Part shown: piece by piece, positions 16,393 to 22,327 of the stretch
Position numbering within the stretch: position 1 is the first letter of the stretch
Layout: each line of letters starts with the position of its first letter
DNA from: an uncultured Ideonella sp.
GTDB lineage: Bacteria > Pseudomonadota > Gammaproteobacteria > Burkholderiales > Burkholderiaceae
NCBI GenBank assembly: GCA_946479475.1
Contig: CAMLGG010000052.1
Coordinates: forward strand, 1 to 25,014
Direction: 5' to 3'
DNA: 25,014 bases
Program-made: the position numbers and the translations under genes
The notes under the pieces: generated by a model
Databases searched by the model: none
Seen by the model: only the letters and a program-made list of their open reading frames with translations
Told to the model about the DNA's origin: nothing

Positions 16393-18084
16393 TCAGCCGA
16401 CCATCAAGGCCTGCAAGGTCTGCAGCGTGTCGGCCTCGTGCAGCGGCTTGTCGTGCCGGATGCGCAGCATGCGAGGAAAGCGCACGGCGATGCCGCTCTT
16501 GTGTCGCGTGCTCAGGTTGATGCCCTCGAAGCCGAGCTCGAAGACGAGCGTCGGCTTCACGCTGCGCACGGGGCCGAACTTCTCCAGCGTGGTGGCGCGG
16601 ATCACGCGGTCGATCTCGCGGAATTCCTCGTCCGTCAGGCCCGAATAGGCCTTGGCGAAGGGCACCAGCTGCAGCGCGCCGGGCTGCGCCGGCTCGCGCC
16701 GCGCGATGGCCTCGACCACGCCCTGGGCTTCGGCCGCGTCCTGCGGCTGGCGGCTCCACACCGCGAAGGTGTAGTCGGTGTAGACACTGGCGCGCCGCCC
16801 ATGCCCGGCCTGCGCGTAGATCAGCACCGCGTCGACGGACAGCGGGGCGATCTTCCATTTCCACCAGGTGCCTTCGCTCTTGGTGCGGCCGCTGCCGTAG
16901 CGGGCTTCGGCATGCTTGAGCATGAAGCCTTCGACGCCTCGCTCGCGCGACTCCTCGCGCAGCGTGGCGAGCGCGGCCCAGTCGCCACCGCTGACCAGCG
17001 GCGAGACCATCAGGCCCGGTGCCTCGGCGGCGAGCGCCTCGAGCTTGCGCCGCCGCTCACGCTGGGGCCGCGAGCGCCAGTCCTCGCCGGCCCATTCGAG
17101 CAGGTCGTAGGCGATGAACCCTGCCGGCGCTTCCGACAGCACTTTCTTCGTGAGCAGCTTGCGCCCTATGCGTTGTTGCAGCAAGTTGAACGGGGCCGGC
17201 CGGTCATCCTTCCAGACGACGATTTCGCCGTCGATGACTGTCCCGTCGGGCCAGCGGCCGGCGAGCGCCACCACCTCCGGGAAGCGCTCGGTCACCAGTT
17301 CTTCGCCCCGCGACCAGACCCAGATCCGGCCGGCGCGCCGCACGACCTGCGCGCGGATGCCGTCGTACTTCCACTCCACCAGCCAATCGGCCGGCGCGCC
17401 GAGGCGAGAGTCGAACTCGTGTGCCGGTGCATCGAGCGCATGGGCCAGGAAGAACGGGTAGGGCTGGCCGGAATCCGGAGCGGCCGCTGCCGCCTCCTCG
17501 GACAGCAGCGACCGGTAGGCGCGTGCATCCGGCCGGGCCGCCTTGTCGGTGTAGCCCATCATCCGCTGGGCGACGAGCTTGGCGTCGATGCCCGCATGCT
17601 GCGCCAGCGCCCGCTGCACCAGCAGCTTGCTGACGCCGACGCGGAAGCCGCCGCCGATGAGCTTGGTGAGCAGGAAGCGGCCGGTCGCATCCAGCTCCGC
17701 CCACCAGGCGACTACGCGCGAGGCCTGCTGCTCCGGGCTCATCTGGCGCAGGGGCAGCAGCCGCTGCTCCACCCATTCCGCCAGGCCGACGTCGCTGGCC
17801 TCGGCGGCGAGCGGCAGCACGTGCGCGATGGTCTCGGCCAGGTCCCCCACGGCCTGGTAGCACTCGTCGAACAGCCAGGGTTCGATGCCGGCCTGCCGGC
17901 GCGCGAGTTCGGCCAGGAGCGCCGGCGACACGACCTGGCGCGGCTTGCCGCCCGCGAGGAAGTAGACGGCCCAGGCGGCATCCGCATCGCTCGCCTCGCC
18001 AAAGTAGCGGACCAGCGCCGCCACCTTGTCGTTGGTGCCGGTGCTCGCGTCCAGCTCGTTGAACAGCTGCGAGAAGCGCCTCAT
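16393..18084 (-). CDS. ATP-dependent DNA ligase (Lhr/ligase-associated, LigB-type)
   Basis: A 563-aa ligase that seals nicks using ATP. The N-terminal half is an alpha-helical DNA-binding domain (FLLTKLIGGGFRVGVSKLLVQRAL region). The nucleotidyltransferase domain has motif I EWKYDGIRAQ with nucleophile Lys239, then WSRGEELVT (motif III region) and DGEIVVW; the ERGVEGFMLKH and WWKWK segments correspond to motifs IV-V. The C-terminal OB-fold ends near residue 560. It is at the usual length of the bacterial ligases encoded with a metallo-beta-lactamase exonuclease, an Lhr-type helicase and PdeM. Only the exonuclease is beside it here. The start at 18084 is fixed because an upstream in-frame ATG at 18096 is followed by a TGA after three codons. 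Confidence 0.95.
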   Translation of the reverse strand: MRRFSQLFNELDASTGTNDKVAALVRYFGEASDADAAWAVYFLAGGKPRQVVSPALLAELARRQAGIEPWLFDECYQAVGDLAETIAHVLPLAAEASDVGLAEWVEQRLLPLRQMSPEQQASRVVAWWAELDATGRFLLTKLIGGGFRVGVSKLLVQRALAQHAGIDAKLVAQRMMGYTDKAARPDARAYRSLLSEEAAAAAPDSGQPYPFFLAHALDAPAHEFDSRLGAPADWLVEWKYDGIRAQVVRRAGRIWVWSRGEELVTERFPEVVALAGRWPDGTVIDGEIVVWKDDRPAPFNLLQQRIGRKLLTKKVLSEAPAGFIAYDLLEWAGEDWRSRPQRERRRKLEALAAEAPGLMVSPLVSGGDWAALATLREESRERGVEGFMLKHAEARYGSGRTKSEGTWWKWKIAPLSVDAVLIYAQAGHGRRASVYTDYTFAVWSRQPQDAAEAQGVVEAIARREPAQPGALQLVPFAKAYSGLTDEEFREIDRVIRATTLEKFGPVRSVKPTLVFELGFEGINLSTRHKSGIAVRFPRMLRIRHDKPLHEADTLQTLQALMVG

Positions 18085-18098
18085 TCAGCGCCTCATTC
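18075..18098 (-). repeat. 12-bp perfect tandem duplication at the exonuclease-ligase junction
   Basis: AGCGCCTCATTC occurs twice in a row (18075-18086 and 18087-18098). On the minus strand, removing one copy would give an ATGA overlap of exonuclease stop and ligase start. With two copies the first ATG opens a 3-codon frame ending in TGA, and the real ligase start is the second. The extra copy also provides a TGAGG-like ribosome binding site upstream of it. Confidence 0.85.
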
Positions 18099-19127
18099 GT
18101 TGCTCGGGACGTCGCCGGCCGGCTTCTCGGCCAGCGCGCGCTCGTCGTCGTACTCGGTCTGGAAGGCGCCGGCCTGCAGGCCCTGCTCCTGCAGCCAGCG
18201 GACCATGATCGCCTCGTAGCCGTGGGTCACGATCACCCGCTCGGCGCCGGTGGCGGCGATGGCCTGCTGCAGGCCGGGCCAGTCGGCGTGGTCGCTCAGC
18301 ACGAAGCCGCGGTCGACCGCGCGCCGGCGGCGGGTGCCGCGCAACTGCATCCAGCCGCTCGCGAAGGCATCGCTGTAGTCGCCGAACCGGCGCGTCCAGG
18401 GCGAGCCCTGCACCGAGGGCGGCGCGACGACCAGCGCGCGGGAGAGCGCCGCCTTGTCCAGCTCCGTCGCAGGGTGTGTGGGCGGCAGCTCGACGCCTTC
18501 TTCGCGGTAGGCCCGGTTGAGCGGCTCGACGGCACCGTGCACGACGATCGGGCCGATGCCGGCGTCGACCCCGGCCAGGATGCGCTGGGCCTTGCCGAAG
18601 CTGTAGCCCATCAGCAGGCTGGCCCGGCCGGCTTCTGCATTGGCGCGCCACCAGCCGTTGATTTCGTCGAAGACCTCGCGCTGCGGCTGCCAGCGGTAGA
18701 TCGGCAGGCCGAAGGTCGATTCGGTGACGAAGCAGTGGCAGCGGACCGGCTCGAAGGGCTCGCAGGTGCGGTTGTCGTCGCCGGCGCCGCACACGAAGTA
18801 GTCGCCCGACGCCACCCACACCTGGCCTTCGTGCTCCAGCCGCACCTGCGCCGAGCCGAGCACGTGGCCGGCCGGGTGCAGGCTGAGGCGAACGCCATGG
18901 TGCTCGATCACCTCGCCGTAGGCGAGCGTCTGCAGGGCGATCTCGCCCAGCCGCGCGCGCAGCACGCCGGCCGAGCGTGCCGCCGCCAGGTAGTGTCCGT
19001 GGCCCACCCGCGCGTGGTCGCCGTGGGCATGGGTGACCACGGCGCGTGCCACCGGACGCCAGGGGTCGATGTAGAAGTCGCCGGGCGGGCAGTACAGCCC
19101 TTCGGGACGCTGGACGATCAGATCCAT
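18093..19127 (-). CDS. Ligase-associated DNA exonuclease (metallo-beta-lactamase fold, SNM1/CPSF-like)
   Basis: A 344-aa nuclease of the MBL/beta-CASP-type group that is repeatedly encoded next to an ATP-dependent ligase. Metal-binding motifs: THAHGDH at residues 32-38 (HxHxDH), H84 in LHPAGHVLGSAQ, an Asp in VASGDYF, and later SDHADW near residue 275 and THGYE near 301. It starts MDLIVQRPEGLYCPPGDFYIDPW, the usual start of this family, at 19127. No clear ribosome binding site is visible. It is the first gene of a minus-strand operon with the ligase. Known partners (DEXH helicase of the Lhr type and PdeM phosphoesterase) are not in this window. It probably processes DNA ends before ligation. 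Confidence 0.92.
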   Translation of the reverse strand: MDLIVQRPEGLYCPPGDFYIDPWRPVARAVVTHAHGDHARVGHGHYLAAARSAGVLRARLGEIALQTLAYGEVIEHHGVRLSLHPAGHVLGSAQVRLEHEGQVWVASGDYFVCGAGDDNRTCEPFEPVRCHCFVTESTFGLPIYRWQPQREVFDEINGWWRANAEAGRASLLMGYSFGKAQRILAGVDAGIGPIVVHGAVEPLNRAYREEGVELPPTHPATELDKAALSRALVVAPPSVQGSPWTRRFGDYSDAFASGWMQLRGTRRRRAVDRGFVLSDHADWPGLQQAIAATGAERVIVTHGYEAIMVRWLQEQGLQAGAFQTEYDDERALAEKPAGDVPSNE

Positions 19128-19142
19128 GTCTGCAGTGTCGAA

Positions 19143-19158
19143 ATCCGGAATGCCGGAT
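19143..19158. promoter_or_regulatory. Inverted repeat in the divergent exonuclease/VOC promoter region
   Basis: ATCCGG-AATG-CCGGAT is a perfect 6-bp dyad with a 4-nt centre, 16 nt upstream of the exonuclease start and 64 nt upstream of the VOC gene start. It is placed where an operator controlling both directions would be. No regulator gene is adjacent. GC-rich dyads of this length also arise by chance. Confidence 0.3.
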
Positions 19159-19222
19159 CGTCGTGGAGGAGCAGGGCCTTGCTGGCGCCTGCCCCGATTT
19201 CAACCCGAGCAAGGAGCCTGGC

Positions 19223-19714
19223 ATGGCCACCATTCAGAAGATCATTCCTTTCCTCTGGTACGCCAAGGAGGCGGAGGAGGCTGCGCAGTTCTATGCCTCC
19301 ATCTTTCCCGATTCGCGCATCGAGCGCATCTACACGCTGCCCGTCGAGTCGCCGAGCGGCCCGCCGGGGTCGGTCAAGGTGGTCGAGTTCCTGCTCTTCG
19401 GCCAGAAGCTCATCGCGATGAGCGCCGGGCCGCTGGACCCGTTCAACCATGCGATCTCCTTCGTGGTCAACTGCGACACCCAGCAGGAACTCGACAAGTA
19501 CTGGAACGCGCTGCTCGACGGCGGCTCTGCCGAGGCCTGCGGCTGGCTGAAGGACCGCTACGGCCTGTGCTGGCAGATCGTGCCGACCGAGCTGGACGAT
19601 CTGATGGCCGACCCGGACCCGGCGAAGGCCAAGCGCACCGCCGAGGCGATGATGAAGATGGTCAAGTTCGACATCGCCGCCCTGAAGGCCGCGCACGACG
19701 GCACGGCGGGCTGA
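19223..19714 (+). CDS. VOC-fold protein (PhnB/YjdN-like)
   Basis: A 163-aa protein starting at ATG 19223 with AAGGAG 6 nt upstream. Features of the PhnB-like vicinal-oxygen-chelate group: IIPFLWYAKEAEEAAQFYASIFPDSRI, the FLLFGQKLIAMSAGP strand, FNHAISFVVNC, DKYWNALLDGG, and the closing CGWLKDRYGLCWQIVP. The group includes proteins once annotated as 3-demethylubiquinone methyltransferase-like; the true reaction is generally unknown. It forms a pair with the DHFR-fold gene 25 nt downstream. Confidence 0.92.
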   Translation: MATIQKIIPFLWYAKEAEEAAQFYASIFPDSRIERIYTLPVESPSGPPGSVKVVEFLLFGQKLIAMSAGPLDPFNHAISFVVNCDTQQELDKYWNALLDGGSAEACGWLKDRYGLCWQIVPTELDDLMADPDPAKAKRTAEAMMKMVKFDIAALKAAHDGTAG

Positions 19715-19739
19715 ACCACGCAAGAAGGAAGACTGCATC

Positions 19740-20390
19740 ATGTCCAAGTTGAAGGTCGCCGCCTTTTCCATTTCGCTCGACGGTTTCGGCGCGGGGCCCG
19801 GCCAGAGCCTCGAGCATCCGCTGGGCGAGGGCGGGGAGGGCCTGCACGAGTGGTTCCTGGGGACCCGCACGTTTCAATCCGTGCTTGGCAAGGACGGGGC
19901 CGGCTCTTCGGGCGTCGATGAGGACTTCGCCGCGCGCAGCTTCGCCAACCTCGGCGCCTGGATCATGGGGCGCAACATGTTCGGCCCGGTGCGCGGCCCC
20001 TGGCCCGACGACCAGTGGAAGGGCTGGTGGGGCCCCAACCCGCCGTACCACGTGCCGGTGTTCGTGTTGACGCACCATGCGCGGCCGCCGCTGGAGATGG
20101 AAGGCGGCACGGTCTTCCACTTCGTCACCGATGGAATCGAGTCGGCGCTCGAACGCGCCCGCGCGGCGGCGGGCGGCAAGGACGTGCGGATCGGAGGCGG
20201 CGTGTCGACCGTCCGCCAGTACCTGCAGGCCGGACTGATCGACGAGATGCACCTGGCGATCTCCCCGGTGCTGCTGGGCCGGGGCGAGGCCTTCTTCGCC
20301 GGCCTCGACCTGGTCCGGCTCGGCTTCGAGTGCACCGAGAGGGCGGGCACCCCTGATGCGATGCACGTCGTGCTGGCGAAGACCCGCTGA
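19740..20390 (+). CDS. Dihydrofolate reductase family protein (RibD C-terminal-like)
   Basis: A 216-aa reductase-fold protein from ATG 19740, with GGAAG upstream. Visible features: KLKVAAFSISLDGFGA (first strand), WIMGRNMFGPVRGPW, PVFVLTHHARPPLEMEGGTVFHFVTDGIE, VRIGGGVSTVRQYLQAGLIDEMHLAISPVLLG split by the phosphate-binding Gly-rich turn, and GRGEAFFAGLD. The RibD/DHFR fold uses NADPH. Members outside riboflavin and folate synthesis, as this one appears to be, often lack known substrates. Pairing with a VOC protein is common in Actinobacteria and Proteobacteria. A 6-bp hairpin (ACGCTG/CAGCGT, 20406-20422) follows without a T tract. Confidence 0.9.
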   Translation: MSKLKVAAFSISLDGFGAGPGQSLEHPLGEGGEGLHEWFLGTRTFQSVLGKDGAGSSGVDEDFAARSFANLGAWIMGRNMFGPVRGPWPDDQWKGWWGPNPPYHVPVFVLTHHARPPLEMEGGTVFHFVTDGIESALERARAAAGGKDVRIGGGVSTVRQYLQAGLIDEMHLAISPVLLGRGEAFFAGLDLVRLGFECTERAGTPDAMHVVLAKTR

Positions 20391-20452
20391 CACGAGCCGT
20401 TCACACGCTGTTTCGCAGCGTAGGCGGCCGTTTGCCGGCGGTTGCCACGGGG

Positions 20453-20489
20453 CTCCCAGGATGCAGCCATCGACAACTCCCCTGGGAGC
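20453..20489 (+). promoter_or_regulatory. Inverted repeat overlapping the ribosome binding site of the small ORF
   Basis: GCTCCCAGG (20453-20461) and CCTGGGAGC (20481-20489) are perfect 9-bp arms separated by 19 nt. The right arm contains GGGAG, the only Shine-Dalgarno candidate for the ATG at 20496, so folding of the RNA would hide it. It could instead be a DNA operator. Confidence 0.45.
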
Positions 20490-20495
20490 GATGCG

Positions 20496-20708
20496 ATGGG
20501 CACCACGAGAATGCTGGACGGCCGCCACGACACGCACCTGCTGCGGTTCCGGTCACTGTTCAACGAAGGCCGCGGCCTCGTCTTCCCCTGCGACGGGCAG
20601 GGCAGGGTCGACATGAACACGCTGAGCGAACGGGCGCTGGGCAACTACCTCTACGCCCGCACGGTGATCGGCCGCGAGTTCGCCACGCCCCGCGTGGAGC
20701 CGGCTTGA
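20496..20708 (+). CDS. Conserved-looking small hypothetical protein
   Basis: A 70-aa soluble protein starting at ATG 20496: MGTTRMLDGRHDTHLLRF, then RSLFNEGRGLVFPCDGQG, then VDMNTLSERALGNYLYAR and VIGREFATP. The composition is well balanced and unlike the surrounding out-of-frame translations. The pattern 'RSLF-EGRG-VFPCD-G-VD---LSER---NY-YAR--VGRE' is one I recall from many Burkholderiales hypothetical proteins. No domain name or role is known to me. A frame extension to 20442 is possible but has no ribosome binding site. An intergenic repeat pair begins directly after the stop. Confidence 0.7.
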   Translation: MGTTRMLDGRHDTHLLRFRSLFNEGRGLVFPCDGQGRVDMNTLSERALGNYLYARTVIGREFATPRVEPA

Positions 20709-20860
20709 TCAGGCCCCTGCGCCGCCTTCGGCGTCGGTCCCCCGAGGGGATCAGTCGTCTGGGGGCGGCCCGGCGACGCCTGATGAGGCCCCTACGCCGC
20801 CTACGGCGTCGGTCCCCAACGGGATGGCGGCCATCCAGGGAGCGGCCCGGCGACGCCTGA
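20709..20860. repeat. Two tandem 75-bp structured intergenic repeats
   Basis: Unit 1 (20711-20785) and unit 2 (20786-20860) share AGGCCCCT-CGCCGCCT-CGGCGTCGGTCCCC at the start and GCGGCCCGGCGACGCCTGA at the end, with a more variable middle. Each unit has nested dyads: TCAGGC...GCCTGA at the boundaries (unit 1), GGCGTCG...CGACGCC, a CGCCG/CGGCG hairpin, and TCCCC/GGGGA in unit 1. This resembles the GC-rich REP-like repeats scattered between Burkholderiales genes. It starts at the base after the small ORF stop, so it may also end transcription. Confidence 0.8.
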
Positions 20861-20891
20861 GGCCGCCACGGATTCAGCCGCCCGATTTCCG

Positions 20892-20910
20892 ATCTAATGG
20901 GGCATGCCCC
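20892..20910 (+). promoter_or_regulatory. -10-like element and palindrome at the EcsC-like start codon
   Basis: TCTAAT at 20892-20897 is a good -10 match, but it lies only 6 nt before the ATG at 20904, and the start codon sits at the centre of the perfect palindrome GGGGCATGCCCC (20899-20910). Shine-Dalgarno support is weak. A leaderless transcript is possible. No clear -35 element is visible. Confidence 0.3.
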
Positions 20911-21542
20911 AGTCCTCGCGGTCGATCGTTCCCCGCCGTGATGACGCCGAGGCGCCCCGGCGGGACGTCGCCGGCGCCCTGGCCGACTCCATCCTCTCGA
21001 TGCTCGGCAGCGCACCGGCATCCGACCGTGTTGCCAGCGAGCATCCGGCTGACGCCGCCCGCCGTGCGGCAGCGGCGGCCGCGGCGAAGGCGGCGACGGC
21101 CGCCGGCACCCTCGCCTTGCCGCCCGGCCCGCTCGGCTGGCTGACGGTGCTGCCCGAGCTGCTCGCCGTCTGGCGCATCCAGGCCCAGCTGGTGGCCGAC
21201 ATCGCGGCGCTGCACGGCAAGCGCGGTGGCGTGACCCGCGAGCAGATGCTGTATTGCCTGTTCAAGCACACCGCTTCGCAGGCCGTGCGCGACCTCGTCG
21301 TGCGGGCCGGTGAACGCTGGCTGGTGCGCAAGGCCAGCAGTGCCACCTTGCAGGCGGTGGCGCGCCGCATCGGCGTTCGGCTGAGCCAGCAGGGCGTCTC
21401 CAAGGCGGCTGCCCGCTGGCTGCCGGTGGTCGGCGCCATGGGCGTCGCGGCCTACGCCTACTACGACACCACGCAGGTGGCGCGGGCGGCGACCGAGCTG
21501 TTCTCGCGGCCGATAGAGATCGAGCCGGCCGAGGGGGCGTGA
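20904..21542 (+). CDS. EcsC-family-like protein
   Basis: A 212-aa protein. The N-terminal ~60 residues are low complexity, with an Ala-rich stretch. They are followed by a GPLGWLTVLPELLAVWRIQAQLVADIAALHG segment, a helical region with LVVRAGERWLVRKAS, and C-terminal RWLPVVGAMGVAAYAYYDTTQVARAATELF. The alternation of hydrophobic Gly/Ala-rich helices, and the position of the 'R-IQ-IA-LHG' and 'PVVGA-G-A--YDT--V---A---F' patterns, match the EcsC family as I recall it. That family is membrane-associated in many bacteria with no settled function. The assignment is tentative. Start ATG 20904 lies in a palindrome. It converges with the IclR gene with a 3-nt gap. Confidence 0.6.
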   Translation: MPQSSRSIVPRRDDAEAPRRDVAGALADSILSMLGSAPASDRVASEHPADAARRAAAAAAAKAATAAGTLALPPGPLGWLTVLPELLAVWRIQAQLVADIAALHGKRGGVTREQMLYCLFKHTASQAVRDLVVRAGERWLVRKASSATLQAVARRIGVRLSQQGVSKAAARWLPVVGAMGVAAYAYYDTTQVARAATELFSRPIEIEPAEGA

Positions 21543-21545
21543 AGC

Positions 21546-22259
21546 TCAGGCCCCGCCCAGCCGTTGCGAGAGCAGGGCGGCGGCCGCGCGCAGGTCCTCG
21601 GCGAAGCGCGGCTTCATGCGGGCCTCCGGCGCCGTGAGCGTGAGCGCGCCCAGCAGCTCACGTCCCGTGCCCCACACCGGCGCCGATACGCCGACGAGGC
21701 CGGCCACGCGATCGCCCGAGAGCTGCGCGTAGCCTTCGCGCCGGATCTGCTCGTACAGCCTGCCGCGTGCGCCGGCGAAGGCCATCAGCACCCGTCCGCC
21801 GGCTCCGCGGTCCAGCGGCAGCAGGTCGCCAGCCTGCACGTGATCGCGCAGCGTGTGAGGAGAATCGACGCGGTAGAGGCACAGCCGCTGGTCGCCCCGG
21901 CGGACGTGGAAGGCGACGCTCTCCTGCGTGCGGGCGACGAGCCTCTGCATGGCCGGCAGCACCGCGTCCTCCAGCGAGAACGAGGCCGCATAGAGGCTCG
22001 CAAGGCGCGCGACCTCCGGCCCGAGCGCCCAGCGGCCGTCATCCGTGCGGCGGACCAGCCGGCCATGCTCCAGCGAGGCCAGCAGCCGCAGGGCGGTGCT
22101 CTTGTGCAGGCGCGTGCGTCCGGCGAGTTCGGCCAGGGCGAGGGCGCTGTCGCCGGGGCGATAGGCCGCGAGCAGGCTCACGGCGCGGTCCACCGCGGCG
22201 GCACCGCCCGGCGCAGCCTGCTCCTCGGCAACGGAAGGGGTGGCCGACTTTCGGGGCAT
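21546..22259 (-). CDS. IclR-family transcriptional regulator
   Basis: A 237-aa DNA-binding regulator. It has an N-terminal winged helix-turn-helix (~25-85: AVDRAVSLLAAY, LALAELAGRTRLHKSTALRLLASLEHGRLVRR) and an IclR ligand-binding domain (~95-235: VAFHVRRGDQRLCLYRVDSPHTLRDHV, LDRGAGGRVLMAFAG, VGVSAPVWGTG, GALTLTAP). The start at 22259 is adjacent to the divergent catabolic operon. IclR regulators typically sense a pathway metabolite. Here the gene order suggests a dicarboxylic acid or its CoA ester as ligand, which is inference. The likely binding site is the palindrome at 22281-22301. Confidence 0.94.
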   Translation of the reverse strand: MPRKSATPSVAEEQAAPGGAAAVDRAVSLLAAYRPGDSALALAELAGRTRLHKSTALRLLASLEHGRLVRRTDDGRWALGPEVARLASLYAASFSLEDAVLPAMQRLVARTQESVAFHVRRGDQRLCLYRVDSPHTLRDHVQAGDLLPLDRGAGGRVLMAFAGARGRLYEQIRREGYAQLSGDRVAGLVGVSAPVWGTGRELLGALTLTAPEARMKPRFAEDLRAAAALLSQRLGGA

Positions 22260-22280
22260 GGTGGTACGATGTATTTCAAG

Positions 22281-22301
22281 AGATAGAGCAAAGTTCTATC
22301 T
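22281..22301. promoter_or_regulatory. 21-bp palindrome, probable IclR operator
   Basis: AGATAGA (22281-22287) and TCTATCT (22295-22301) are perfect 7-bp arms around GCAAAGT. The site lies 22 nt upstream of the IclR start and 27 nt upstream of the HMG-CoA-lyase-like start. It sits in the only AT-rich patch of the region (22266-22312). Position and symmetry fit a divergent operator, but no consensus for this subfamily can be checked here. Confidence 0.6.
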
Positions 22302-22327
22302 TACAGAATTCTGGCGTCCGCACCGAC

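Noticed and set aside
15148..16648. Other long open frames through the repeat gene (including Ala/Leu/Val-rich on the + strand)
   Set aside because: Repeat DNA keeps all frames open; only the 15041-16282 frame has RBS, a non-repetitive block and sensible ends.
16438..18219. 593-aa open frame on the + strand opposite the ligase
   Set aside because: Antisense to a ligase with intact catalytic motifs; no domain in the translation.
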